From NCBI GenBank assembly GCA_017529875.1, contig JAFXNC010000050.1, positions 1 through 64,000 on the forward strand: a DNA stretch of 64,000 nucleotides, given 5' to 3'. A model generated the notes under the pieces. It worked only from the letters and a program-made list of their open reading frames with translations, ran no database searches and had not been told where the DNA came from. Numbering within the stretch: position 1 is the first letter of the stretch; each line of letters opens with the position of its first letter. A program made the translations under genes and the position numbers. Positions 31,959-41,836 of this stretch are shown in pieces. The stretch is from Ruminococcus sp. (GTDB lineage: Bacteria > Bacillota > Clostridia > Oscillospirales > Ruminococcaceae).

Positions 31959-33137
31959 ATGAAATCTGTAAAAAACAACAACACCCTGACGGTCTTCCCG
32001 GAGGGGCGAATCGACACCAACAACGCCCCGAAGGTGGAGGCGGAGCTCATGGAGGCGGTGAAGGCCGCTCCCGGCTGCGAGCTGGTCATTGACGCGGATA
32101 AGCTCAAATACATCTCCAGCGCAGGGCTGAGGGTGCTCATGAAGCTGCGCAAGCTCTGCGGCGGCAGCATGAGCATAGTCAACGTCTCCCCGGAGGTGTA
32201 CGATGTCTTCGACGTCACCGGCTTCACAGAGATGATGCGGGTGGAGAAGCGTTTCCGGGAGCTCTCGGTGGAGGGCTGCGAGGTGATAGGCAGGGGCTTT
32301 GTCGGCACCGTCTACCGCATTGACGAGGAGACCATAGTCAAGGTCTACAACTCCCCGGACAGCCTCCCCATGATACGCAACGAGCAGCGCCTTGCCAAGA
32401 AGGCCTTTGTCAAGGGCGTACCTACGGCTATCCCCTACGATATAGTCAGGGTGGGGGACAAGCTGGGGACGGTGTTCGAGCTGCTCAACGCAGGCACCTT
32501 CAACGATATCCTGATAAAGGAGCCGGAGCGTTTCGAGGAGGTGCTGGATATGTACGCGGGAGCCTTTAAGACCATCCACGGCGTCGAGATGGACCCCGGC
32601 ACCATGCCCATGGCCCGGGACAACGCCCTTGAATGGCTGCTGGCGCTGGAGGACTATCTGCCCCGGGAGCAGCTGGACAGATTCAGAGCACTGCTTTCGG
32701 CGATGCCCGACGATCTGCGGATAATCCACGGAGATATGCAGATGAAGAACATCATGCTGGTGGGGGACGAGCCCATGCTCATTGACATGGATACTCTGTC
32801 CACCGGGCAGCCGGTCTTCGACCTGCAAGGGGTATATGTGACTTATGTGGCCTTCCCGGAGGACGAGCCGGGCAATCTGCGCAGCTTTCTCGGCATCCCC
32901 GACGAGCTGGGCGGGAAGATCTGGCAGGGGGTCATCAGGAGGTATTTCCCGGAGGCAGGGGAGGATGAGCTGACAGGGATCTGCGAGAAGATCATGCTCA
33001 CCGGCACTGTAAGATTTCTGTACCTGGTGGTATCGTCCCCGGGGCTGAGGGACACAGAGCTGGGGGCAAAGCGCATAGCCCGCGCCCGGGAGAGGATAGC
33101 TCAGCTGCTGCCGAAGGTCAGCGACCTGCTGCTTTGA
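31959..33137 (+). CDS. STAS domain fused to an aminoglycoside-phosphotransferase-like kinase
   Basis: The 392-residue protein begins with an anti-sigma-antagonist STAS domain (residues 1-98; EGRIDTNNAP, DADKLKYISSAGLRVLMKL, with Ser53/Ser54 at the usual phosphorylation site). Residues 99-392 are the same kinase module as in the protein at 18704: lead-in RELSVEGC, glycine loop VIGRGFVGTVY, Lys128 in IVKVY, HGDMQMKN and IDMDTL. The family corresponds to what has been called a Fibrobacter-type paralog family of putative kinases. The start at 31959 lies 7 nt after AGGAG. A partner-switching signalling role is inferred. Confidence 0.85.
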   Translation: MKSVKNNNTLTVFPEGRIDTNNAPKVEAELMEAVKAAPGCELVIDADKLKYISSAGLRVLMKLRKLCGGSMSIVNVSPEVYDVFDVTGFTEMMRVEKRFRELSVEGCEVIGRGFVGTVYRIDEETIVKVYNSPDSLPMIRNEQRLAKKAFVKGVPTAIPYDIVRVGDKLGTVFELLNAGTFNDILIKEPERFEEVLDMYAGAFKTIHGVEMDPGTMPMARDNALEWLLALEDYLPREQLDRFRALLSAMPDDLRIIHGDMQMKNIMLVGDEPMLIDMDTLSTGQPVFDLQGVYVTYVAFPEDEPGNLRSFLGIPDELGGKIWQGVIRRYFPEAGEDELTGICEKIMLTGTVRFLYLVVSSPGLRDTELGAKRIARARERIAQLLPKVSDLLL

Positions 33138-33151
33138 TACGCATAACAAAA

Positions 33152-33186
33152 AGCCCGGAAGGCTTGAAGCTTTCCGGGCTCGTTTT
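33152..33186. terminator. Bidirectional terminator between the STAS-kinase gene and groEL
   Basis: AGCCCGGAAGGCTT pairs with AGCTTTCCGGGCT (33152-33180) followed by CGTTTTA; an A-run on the other side serves groEL. Confidence 0.8.
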
Positions 33187-33206
33187 ATCTGTCTTTGTTA
33201 CGGGGA

Positions 33207-34850
<1,644 letters not shown>

Positions 34851-34865
34851 TCAGTCCTTTCTCTA

Positions 34866-35141
<276 letters not shown>

Positions 35142-35196
35142 CTATCCACTCCTTTTATAATAATAAACTCGTTTTAGCAGATGAGGCGTTCAAGTG

Positions 35197-35223
35197 TTAG
35201 CACTCAACGCCTCCGAGTGCTAA
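35197..35223. promoter_or_regulatory. CIRCE operator (HrcA-binding site)
   Basis: TTAGCACTC, 9-nt spacer, GAGTGCTAA: a perfect match to the CIRCE consensus. It begins about six bases downstream of the -10 box, so HrcA binding blocks the groESL transcription start. hrcA itself is not in the window. Confidence 0.98.
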
Positions 35224-35228
35224 GTACT

Positions 35229-35256
35229 ATTATAATACATTTTTCCGAAAATGCAA
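35229..35256 (-). promoter_or_regulatory. groESL promoter
   Basis: Minus-strand TTGCAT (35251-35256), 16 nt, TATAAT (35229-35234). Confidence 0.75.
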
Positions 35257-35349
35257 GGGGAATCACGCGGTTTTCACAATTTTCGTCGATGTGTACAACA
35301 CCGGCATGGCTTGTATGGCAAGTATAGCCATATTACACAAACCGTCGCG

Positions 35350-36231
35350 TCAGCCCGGAAGGCCTTCGCTGCTCATGCAGCTGCGGAAGAACGCAAGCTC
35401 CTCCTCGTTGGCGAGGCGGCCGGTCTTGCTTTTGATGTCGCAGTGGAAAACGTGGGGCGGCTTGTCGGTATCGTCGCCGTAGACCTTGCTGACATAGCGC
35501 ACGCCCTTTTCCTCCAGCACCGGGATGATGTGCTGAGGCTCGCTGAGCAGGAAATCCCCCGTAGACGTCAGGATAAAACTGGGCGGAAAGCTTTCGGTGA
35601 TGTTCTCCCTGATGTAAAGCAGCGGCAGAAGCTCCTGTACCCTGTCCTCCGGCAGCAGGACTCTGGTGAGCTGCTCGTCGGTCTCGGTGGTGTAAAAGCC
35701 GCAGTTGAGCCCTATGCCCCGGAGCTTCAGCCCCTCGGGAGGCTTCACGGGGAACCGTGCCGCGTAGTCCGGGTTGGTCAGGACATTGGCGTAGATCGCC
35801 AGTCCCATGCCGCCTGCCGAATCCCCCACGGCGAAGATGCTGTCGGTGTCGAAGCCGAAACATTCCGCGTTGTCCAGGATGTACTCGAAAACGGTATTGA
35901 TGTCCTCGAACTGGGCAGGGAACCGGTTTTCCGGCGCCAGCCTGTATGAGGGGTTCACCACGGCAAAGCCCTTCTGCGCTAAGTGCATACAGTACCAGCG
36001 GTAGGTGAGCTTGGTGCCGTAGACCCATGCACCGCCGTGAAAGCTGACTATCACAGGGAGCTTGCCGGAGGCGTTGACGGGGCGGCAGATGTCCATGAGG
36101 TTCCACTCCCCGGCGTCGCCGTAGCGGATATCGTCAAAGAACTCCACATCCTCCGGCTCAGTCAGTCCGGCATCCCTGTCGGCATCGGCTTTGGTACACA
36201 TCTCTCTGAACTGTTCAACATTTATATCCAT
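35350..36231 (-). CDS. Alpha/beta hydrolase, esterase/lipase (hormone-sensitive-lipase-like)
   Basis: The 293-residue protein has the oxyanion motif SFHGGAWVYG, the nucleophile elbow GDSAGGMGLA and a late acid-His region (TSTGDFLLSE; DTDKPPHVFHCDI). This is the alpha/beta hydrolase-3 pattern of small esterases. The start at 36231 follows AGGAGG by six bases; a longer ORF to 36276 runs into the promoter. It has no signal peptide, so it is probably cytoplasmic. Possible substrates include short acyl esters released from plant cell walls, but that is speculation. Confidence 0.87.
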   Translation of the reverse strand: MDINVEQFREMCTKADADRDAGLTEPEDVEFFDDIRYGDAGEWNLMDICRPVNASGKLPVIVSFHGGAWVYGTKLTYRWYCMHLAQKGFAVVNPSYRLAPENRFPAQFEDINTVFEYILDNAECFGFDTDSIFAVGDSAGGMGLAIYANVLTNPDYAARFPVKPPEGLKLRGIGLNCGFYTTETDEQLTRVLLPEDRVQELLPLLYIRENITESFPPSFILTSTGDFLLSEPQHIIPVLEEKGVRYVSKVYGDDTDKPPHVFHCDIKSKTGRLANEEELAFFRSCMSSEGLPG

Positions 36232-36264
36232 GGCTGATCCTCCTTTACGCAGTGTGCTGTTGTT

Positions 36265-36293
36265 ATTATAGCACAAAATATGACTATTGGCAA
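36265..36293 (-). promoter_or_regulatory. Promoter of the esterase gene
   Basis: Minus-strand TTGCCA (36288-36293), 17 nt, TATAAT (36265-36270). Confidence 0.65.
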
Positions 36294-36305
36294 TAGGTGC
36301 AGAGC

Positions 36306-36394
36306 GCCGGAAAGCTTACCTTTGAAGAAATCGCAAAATCTTTGGCCTTTCTGTGGACGAAGTCAAAGCCCTCGCTGAGGGGCAGACGGCATAA
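36306..36394 (+). pseudogene. Short 3' remnant of an Rpn/transposase-like gene
   Basis: The plus strand encodes KLTFEEIAKSLAF and, after a one-base shift near 36348, SVDEVKALAEGQTA then TAA (36392-36394). This pattern (LTxEEIAxxxGLSxEEVxxL) is the usual C-terminal tail of PD-(D/E)XK recombination-promoting or transposase-like proteins. The rest of the gene is gone. A terminator follows eight bases later. Confidence 0.55.
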
Positions 36395-36401
36395 CAGGAT
36401 A

Positions 36402-36426
36402 GGGGGCTGCTGCAGCCCCTTTTTTG
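36402..36426 (+). terminator. Intrinsic terminator after the transposase-like remnant
   Basis: GGGGCTGC pairs with GCAGCCCC (36402-36420), followed by TTTTTT. Confidence 0.8.
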
Positions 36427-36441
36427 TCTGCCCCGGGCGAG

Positions 36442-36470
36442 TTGATTTTTTCTGCCCGATATGATATAAT
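36442..36470 (+). promoter_or_regulatory. Promoter of the DNA methyltransferase gene
   Basis: TTGATT (36442-36447), 17 nt, TATAAT (36465-36470), about 48 nt before the TTG start. Confidence 0.75.
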
Positions 36471-36518
36471 ATCCCTACGGCCGGAGGATCGGCTCATCAA
36501 TGAAAGGGGGGAAGTGCT

Positions 36519-38489
36519 TTGTCAGTTTCAGATGTACCCATGACCGTAGCTGAGGTCAGCAGGGCGCTTTCGGTGTCGGCGGCTACGCTGCGCAACTGGA
36601 TCCGCCTGGGGAAGATAACCCCCGACGCCGGGGAGCAGCTATTCAGCCGGGAGTATGTCAGCGCATACGCCGAGCAGCTGCGCTCGGAGGAAAGCACCCG
36701 CCTCAAAAGCCGCCGCAACAAAAAAGGCACCTCCGGCAGGGTGCTTTACAAGAACTACGTCCGCTCGGAGGAAAACCGAAGGCTCGCCGCAGAGCTGCTG
36801 GAGTCGGGGCTCATTACCGGGCGGGGCGATCTGATGGCGGTGCTGGCGAACTTCGCCGTGCAGCTGTATCATCAGAGCCGGGGCATCCCCTATACAGGCA
36901 ACGATCTGCTGTCAGACTACCTGTCCGGGCACGCAGGCGAAGACTTTCATATCCTCGTCACCGGGCTGCTGGGAGGCGTCCTCCCCGACAGCGATACCGT
37001 GACAAGGCTCGCCCCCGCCCTGAACGCCGGCATACGCTTTGTCCGGGGGGAAGACTCCCTGGGGTTTATCTATATCTCGCTGCGGGATATCGGGCAGCGC
37101 AAGAGCGCCGGCGCCTACTATACCCCGGAGGACGCGGTGGACGAGCTGATAGATCTGCTCTGCGGGGAGGGAGACCTGTCCGGCAAGACGGTCTGTGATC
37201 CCTGCTGCGGTACGGGCAACTTCCTGCTGCGGCTTGCCGCCCGCGGGACCGGCTGTCAGCTCTACGGTCAGGATATCGACCCGGTGAGCGCCGCCCTGAC
37301 CCGGATAAACCTCGCCCTCACCGACCCGGCGCTTTCCGCGGAGGACATCTGCGCCCGCATAACCTCCGGCGATTCTCTGACCGGCGACCCCGGCAGGAGC
37401 TATGACGTGATACTCGGCAATCCCCCCTGGGGCAGCGACCTCCCGGAGGCCGAGATCTCTGCCTGCTGCGGAAAGCTCGTGACGGCCTCGGACAGGAACC
37501 CTGAGATCTACGACCTCTTTACCGAAAAAGCCCTGACCATGCTCTCCCCCGGAGGGGTGCTGGCATTCGTGCTGCCGGAGGCCATACTCAGCGTAGCCTC
37601 CCATGACACGGTGAGAAGGCTCATGACAGAACGCTGCTCGTTCCGGTTTGTATCTTACCTCGGCAACGTCTTCCCGGGAGTGCAGTGCCCCTCGGTGATA
37701 CTGGGCATCATGCCGGACAGCATACCCACATCAGCCGGCTGCCGGGTGAGACGGGGAAAGGAAAGCTATGTCATCTCCCAAAACAGGAGCTTCGAGGTCG
37801 GCGTGATATCCCTTAACATCTCCGATCAGGAAAACGAGATCATCAAGGCCATGGACAGCGTCCCCGATGCGGTGTATCTCAAAGGCAGCGCCAAGTTCGC
37901 TCTGGGCATCGTCACCGGCAGCAACAAGGAGCTTGTGCTCAAAGAGCGGCAGGAGGGCTTTGAACCCGTCCTCAAGGGCAGGGACATCACAAGATACGGC
38001 ATCACCCCCCCGGATAACTTCATCCGCTTCACGCCGGAGCGCTTTCAGCAGGTGGCTCCCACAGAGCTTTACAGGGCAAAGGAAAAGCTGCTCTACCGGT
38101 TCATCTGTGAGGTGCCGGTGTTCGCCTACGATGACGGTCAGCGGCTCACCCTCAACAGCTGCAATATCCTGATACCCCAGATCGAGGGGCTGAGCATGAA
38201 GTACGTGCTGGCGGTGCTCAATTCCGGCGCTGCGGCCTTCTACATCAACCGGAGATTCCGTTCGGTGAAGCTGCTGCGCTCCCACATCGAGCAGCTGCCC
38301 ATACCTGCGGTGCCGGTGGATATACAAAAACGCATCGCAGAAAAAACAGACCGCATCATGCTCTCGAAGGAGAACAAACGCAGTCTGTACGATGAGCTTG
38401 ACCGTGAGATCACAAGGCTCTACGGCCTGATGCCGGAGCAGGCTCAGATCATAGAGAGGTTCAAGGGGGAGCGGAACCTATTTCTTTGA
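36519..38489 (+). CDS. Solitary N6-adenine DNA methyltransferase with N-terminal helix-turn-helix
   Basis: The 656-residue protein has a MerR-like helix-turn-helix at its N-terminus (MTVAEVSRALSVSAATLRNW), a helical region, and then an Eco57I/TaqI-type methylase core: GAYYTPEDAVDELI, SAM-binding motif I VCDPCCGTGNF (about 225-235) and catalytic motif IV NPPW (301-304). The C-terminal part (LKGRDITRYGI, YVLAVLNSGAAAFYINRRF, LRSHIEQLPIP) is a TaqI-like target-recognition domain. No endonuclease domain is present and no restriction gene lies beside it, so it may be a regulatory or maintenance methylase. The start is TTG after AAAGGGGGG. Confidence 0.85.
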   Translation: MSVSDVPMTVAEVSRALSVSAATLRNWIRLGKITPDAGEQLFSREYVSAYAEQLRSEESTRLKSRRNKKGTSGRVLYKNYVRSEENRRLAAELLESGLITGRGDLMAVLANFAVQLYHQSRGIPYTGNDLLSDYLSGHAGEDFHILVTGLLGGVLPDSDTVTRLAPALNAGIRFVRGEDSLGFIYISLRDIGQRKSAGAYYTPEDAVDELIDLLCGEGDLSGKTVCDPCCGTGNFLLRLAARGTGCQLYGQDIDPVSAALTRINLALTDPALSAEDICARITSGDSLTGDPGRSYDVILGNPPWGSDLPEAEISACCGKLVTASDRNPEIYDLFTEKALTMLSPGGVLAFVLPEAILSVASHDTVRRLMTERCSFRFVSYLGNVFPGVQCPSVILGIMPDSIPTSAGCRVRRGKESYVISQNRSFEVGVISLNISDQENEIIKAMDSVPDAVYLKGSAKFALGIVTGSNKELVLKERQEGFEPVLKGRDITRYGITPPDNFIRFTPERFQQVAPTELYRAKEKLLYRFICEVPVFAYDDGQRLTLNSCNILIPQIEGLSMKYVLAVLNSGAAAFYINRRFRSVKLLRSHIEQLPIPAVPVDIQKRIAEKTDRIMLSKENKRSLYDELDREITRLYGLMPEQAQIIERFKGERNLFL

Positions 38490-38840
38490 GAACAGGTCGA
38501 AGGCCGTGCTGCCTGAGGGAAAGAGCAGCAGGTATTCCCACCACGATCAGCACCGCGCACAGCCCGACCACAAAAAAGGAGGGCGCCCCCGCCGGGAGCG
38601 CCCCCCCATGCGGGGTAAGATAAGCTTGTAGTTGATGCCGTTGTAAATGGCATGATCCTTGGCAGCAGAGCTTTTGGTGCAGTTGAGGGTGAAGCCGGGG
38701 ATGAGTTCGGAATAGCCTGTAGTTTCATCTGTCCAATGAGTATAGAATCCTATACCGCAATCCTGCATTTCAGTAACGCTGTCCGGGACAGTTATTAGAG
38801 GGGCACCGGGGGAGAACGGTTCAACGGAAATTGTAAACAA
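38490..38840 (-). pseudogene. Probable decayed gene with a surviving terminator
   Basis: The minus strand from 38840 reads a plausible protein fragment (FYTHWTDETTGYSELIPGFT, then AIYNGINYKLILPRM) without a good start, then a GC-rich hairpin (38581-38606) with a T-run (38577-38572). Beyond it, a different frame encodes a hydrophobic stretch FFVVGLCAVLIVVGIPAALS that runs into the 3' end of the methyltransferase gene. I see no intact gene here. Confidence 0.35.
38572..38606 (-). terminator. GC-rich hairpin with T-run
   Basis: GGGCGC-T-CCC pairs with GGG-G-GCGCCC around GGC on the minus strand, followed by CTCC and TTTTTT. Confidence 0.6.
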
Positions 38841-38858
38841 TTTATTAAGATACAGCTT

Positions 38859-38977
38859 AAAAGAATAAATAATAAAGAATAATCAAGGTGTCCGCAAAGC
38901 GGACGATCTCTAAAAATCATCGCCGAAGGCGATACCTTAATTATTCTTTATTATTATTATTTCTTCTTTATTCTTTT
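38859..38977. repeat. Dispersed intergenic palindromic element, copy C
   Basis: Same orientation as copy A. Core hairpins are GTCCGC-AAA-GCGGAC and ATCGCC-GAA-GGCGAT, bounded by AAGGT and ACCTT that also pair, inside AAAGAATAA/TTATTCTTT arms. It ends exactly at the stop codon of the thioesterase gene. Confidence 0.85.
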
Positions 38978-39688
38978 TTACAGCCACAGGTATTCCACTG
39001 CTGCGCATACTGCTCCCTGCTCGTTGGAGAAGGTCATCACGCAGCCGCTGCCGGTCTCGTAAACCGTGGGCAGGATCAGCTCTCCCGGCACGAAGGAGGC
39101 CTTGTACTCGAACCTCATCCGGCTCACCTCCGCCCCTGCCGGGATGAGCTCGTCGGCAAGGTCGGCGTAACGGGCGTTGTTGATGTGACCGTTGGTATCC
39201 GCCTGGCAGCGCAGCGCCCGGAAGGGCTCGCAGACTTTGCCGGGGGTCTCCGGGAGGTCGATCTTGCGGGGGGTGAGCTCCATGTCCGCAGGCTCGCAGA
39301 GGGCGATGCGGTCGTTGACGTCCTTCGGGAGGTTAATGGGCTTGCGGGTGGAGGCGTGTACCAGAGTGGATACGAGGTACGACCTCGCCCGGAGCTGTCC
39401 GCCCTCTCCAAGTATCACGGTGGTGCGGCGGCCGTATACCCGGCGGCTCTCGAAGATGCCGGTGCGGACGGTGAGCGTCTCCCGGTAGCGGGGCTGGGAG
39501 ATGATGTCCACCTGCCGGTAGGCCACGTAAAGCAGCGCCTCGCCGCTTTTCATCATGGGGCCGATAGCCTCGTCGGTGCTCCGGGAAATGGTGCAGCAGT
39601 CCTGCATCATGTCTATTACGGCGCTGCGGCGCATATGGCTGTCAACGCCGAAGTGGCTGTAAAAGGTCTCTCTTGTTATCTCGGTCAT
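38978..39688 (-). CDS. Acyl-ACP thioesterase family protein
   Basis: The 236-residue protein has two hotdog halves as in bacterial acyl-ACP thioesterases: an N-terminal half with MMQDCCTISRSTDEAIGPM and YRQVDIISQPRYRETL, and a C-terminal half with the active-site motif TNGHINNARYADLADELIP. It releases fatty acids from acyl carrier protein. It overlaps the membrane glycosyltransferase-like gene upstream by four bases, so both come from the promoter at 41390. Confidence 0.87.
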   Translation of the reverse strand: MTEITRETFYSHFGVDSHMRRSAVIDMMQDCCTISRSTDEAIGPMMKSGEALLYVAYRQVDIISQPRYRETLTVRTGIFESRRVYGRRTTVILGEGGQLRARSYLVSTLVHASTRKPINLPKDVNDRIALCEPADMELTPRKIDLPETPGKVCEPFRALRCQADTNGHINNARYADLADELIPAGAEVSRMRFEYKASFVPGELILPTVYETGSGCVMTFSNEQGAVCAAVEYLWL

Positions 39689-41355
39689 TGCGGTTTCCCC
39701 TTTCCGATGTATTCGTCCTTGAGGCGGTAGATCTGCACGCCCTCGGTCTGCGCCGAGAACTTGAAGAAACAGTTGCGCTCGAAGCTGGCCTCCAGGACGT
39801 ACATCTCGTCAATATCCTTGTATGTCAGCTCCGGGAACACCGAGTTCAGAGGGCACTTGCAGAACATATACTCGGGGTAGCCGTACTCCCGCCAAAGGGC
39901 GAAGTTGCGTTCGTTGTCCTCCTCGGTGGTGATCTTGAAGGTGTTGAATAGATCGTCGTGGTGGGTTATGTTGAAGTTGTAGAATATATTCGTATCAAAG
40001 TAGGGCGACAGCGCCGAACCGTCGGACTGCTCGTTGGAGAGGTTGCGGCGGTTCTCGGCGGCGTAGTAGTTGTCGGGGTCGAAGATCCTGTCGCCGCCTT
40101 TGTACTCGAAGAGCCAGTACATCATGATCGTATGTCCCTCGATGTCGTTGTCCTTGATGTACTGAGCCACGTCACGCATACCGTAGGGCTCCATGATATC
40201 GCTGACGGTGCAGTAGGCCGTCCAGCTCAGGGGCATCGCCGCCATGCCGATGACAGCCGCCTTCGCCAGCACCACGGTCAGCTTTGACTCCACCTTTGAG
40301 GTGATCTTGCGGAAGACCTCCGGAACGGCGGGCTCCTCGTCGTCGAGAATTATCCATACCGTGAACATCAGGAAGAAGGTGCTGATGCCGATATGGTTCC
40401 AGTACATATACTTGAATATGCCGAACAGCAAAAACATCAGGTAAGGCACCGAGAAGACTGCCAGCTTTTTGTTGCGCTTTGTGACGAGTATCAGCACGAC
40501 CCACAGCATGGCGCCGCCGATCATGGTGGTGATGAGGCCGCTCTCGGTCATCTTTATGGGCTCAAGGTCGATGTAGATGCCGAACAGCGAGTCGATGGGG
40601 TAGACCAGCAGCATTTTCAGGTCGCTGAGCCTGTCGGTGAAGCCCACGTCCATGTTCATGTAGCGCACGTCGTCGGCGGGGATTATGAGCAACACGGTGA
40701 ATACCGCAAAGGCCAGTATACCCAGCAGCATATAGCAGCGCTTGTCCTTGAACAGCGAAGATACGCGCTTTTCGCGTATGGCGGCGGCGAAGATCTCCAC
40801 TGTCCAGACGATGCACAGTCCCCCGGCCAGGATAAGGCCGTAGGCGTGGGAGGCGCAGAGCAGCAGCATGGGCAGCACATATCGCAGGGGCTTTTCGTTG
40901 CGCCTGCGGTAGCCGGCAGCCAGCAGCGTGAAGGCCAGCATCATCAGCGAGTAGGGGCGGCAGATCACCGCGGTCTGATAGAAGAAGAAAAATGTAAAGG
41001 GCATCACGCAGCGCACGATCTTCGGGAAGGGGGACTTGTAGAGTATGACCCATACTGCGGCGGCGCAGATCACCAGGTTCACGGCTTTGAGGGACAGCTC
41101 ATAGGGCGCCCCCAGCTTGGCAAAGGGGGAGAGCAGCAGGCTCCACAGAGGGGGGTGCCCTTCGTAGTGACCCACCTCGAAGATGATGTCGTGGAAGGAG
41201 GCGCTCCGGGCGATGCTCCAGGCCTGAGCCTCGTCGAACCAGGGCTCATGGAATATCCCGATGACGGCGACGCTGATCATATACGCGATAAACACGATCA
41301 GCTCGGCTTTCCCGCGCTCCCGGGAGAGCAGCAGTTTTTTGGTTTCGGCTTTCAT
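39685..41355 (-). CDS. Multispanning membrane protein, GT-C/PMT-like glycosyltransferase
   Basis: The 556-residue protein has about ten membrane spans and a soluble C-terminal third (from about 420). The first loop holds GIFHEPWFDEAQAWSIARSA and GHYEGHPPLWSLLL; acidic residues in this loop (here FDEAQ) are catalytic or metal-binding in GT-C glycosyltransferases such as PMT and ArnT, which use lipid-linked sugars. The start at 41355 follows AGGAG by 8 nt; the longer ORF to 41511 reads through the promoter. Its lipid-linked donor and acceptor are unknown. Confidence 0.75.
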   Translation of the reverse strand: MKAETKKLLLSRERGKAELIVFIAYMISVAVIGIFHEPWFDEAQAWSIARSASFHDIIFEVGHYEGHPPLWSLLLSPFAKLGAPYELSLKAVNLVICAAAVWVILYKSPFPKIVRCVMPFTFFFFYQTAVICRPYSLMMLAFTLLAAGYRRRNEKPLRYVLPMLLLCASHAYGLILAGGLCIVWTVEIFAAAIREKRVSSLFKDKRCYMLLGILAFAVFTVLLIIPADDVRYMNMDVGFTDRLSDLKMLLVYPIDSLFGIYIDLEPIKMTESGLITTMIGGAMLWVVLILVTKRNKKLAVFSVPYLMFLLFGIFKYMYWNHIGISTFFLMFTVWIILDDEEPAVPEVFRKITSKVESKLTVVLAKAAVIGMAAMPLSWTAYCTVSDIMEPYGMRDVAQYIKDNDIEGHTIMMYWLFEYKGGDRIFDPDNYYAAENRRNLSNEQSDGSALSPYFDTNIFYNFNITHHDDLFNTFKITTEEDNERNFALWREYGYPEYMFCKCPLNSVFPELTYKDIDEMYVLEASFERNCFFKFSAQTEGVQIYRLKDEYIGKGKPQ

Positions 41356-41389
41356 GGTGTCAGCTCCTTTGGAAATGCTGTGCAGGTTT

Positions 41390-41418
41390 ATTATAGCACA
41401 TTTCGGCGGGGATTGCAA
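41390..41418 (-). promoter_or_regulatory. Promoter of the glycosyltransferase-thioesterase operon
   Basis: Minus-strand TTGCAA (41413-41418), 17 nt, TATAAT (41390-41395). Confidence 0.7.
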
Positions 41419-41461
41419 GTTTGTTTTAATTCCGCCTTTTATCTCACTTTGATAGAACTTC

Positions 41462-41667
41462 TCACTTGGATCGACGGCGGGCGGGGCTTTGGTTTGAGCT
41501 CCGGGGGGCAACTGGTTATCGGGGCGGGTGGTCTTGCAGAAGTGAGTTTTGTTTTTCCTTTTGTCTCACCTGTGCGGTGCTTATCACTTAGTCGGACGGC
41601 GGGCGGGGCTTTGGTTTGAGCTCCGGGGGGCAACTGGTTATCGGGGCGGGTGGTCTTGCAGAAGTGA
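41462..41667. repeat. Tandem direct repeat, period 122 bp
   Basis: A 73-bp block (41473-41545 and 41595-41667) is identical to the eye in both copies, starting GACGGCGGGCGGGGCTTTGG and ending CAGAAGTGA. The spacers to the left (from about 41424 and 41546) are related but diverged (both include TCTCAC and TCACTT). It lies between the pilin terminators and the glycosyltransferase promoter. It is GC-rich against an A/T-rich flank, and no gene is evident. Confidence 0.85.
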
Positions 41668-41702
41668 AGAAGTCTAACTCCAGATCATAATAGGGGTATG
41701 CG

Positions 41703-41756
41703 AAAAAGGGTATCCTCTCCGCCGTGGGCGGAGGGACACCCTTTTTCCGCTGGAAA
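41703..41756. terminator. Bidirectional terminator-like hairpin
   Basis: AAAAAGGGT-A-TCCTCTCCGCC pairs with GGCGGAGG-GA-CACCCTTTTT (41703-41755) around GTG. Confidence 0.75.
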
Positions 41757-41773
41757 AACAGAGTATCTTAAGC

Positions 41774-41800
41774 AAAAAAAGGACTCGCCGAAGCGAGTCC
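41774..41800 (-). terminator. Terminator of the pilin gene
   Basis: GGACTCGC-TTCG-GCGAGTCC on the minus strand followed by TTTTTTT, about 36 bases beyond the pilin stop. Confidence 0.9.
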
Positions 41801-41836
41801 CTTCTGTTTGCTTGTTTTCGACTCTTGTAGCTAAGA

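Noticed and set aside
41462-41667. Two-copy direct repeat considered as a CRISPR array
   Set aside because: Only two copies, a 73-bp repeat and a related, not unique, spacer; no cas genes.
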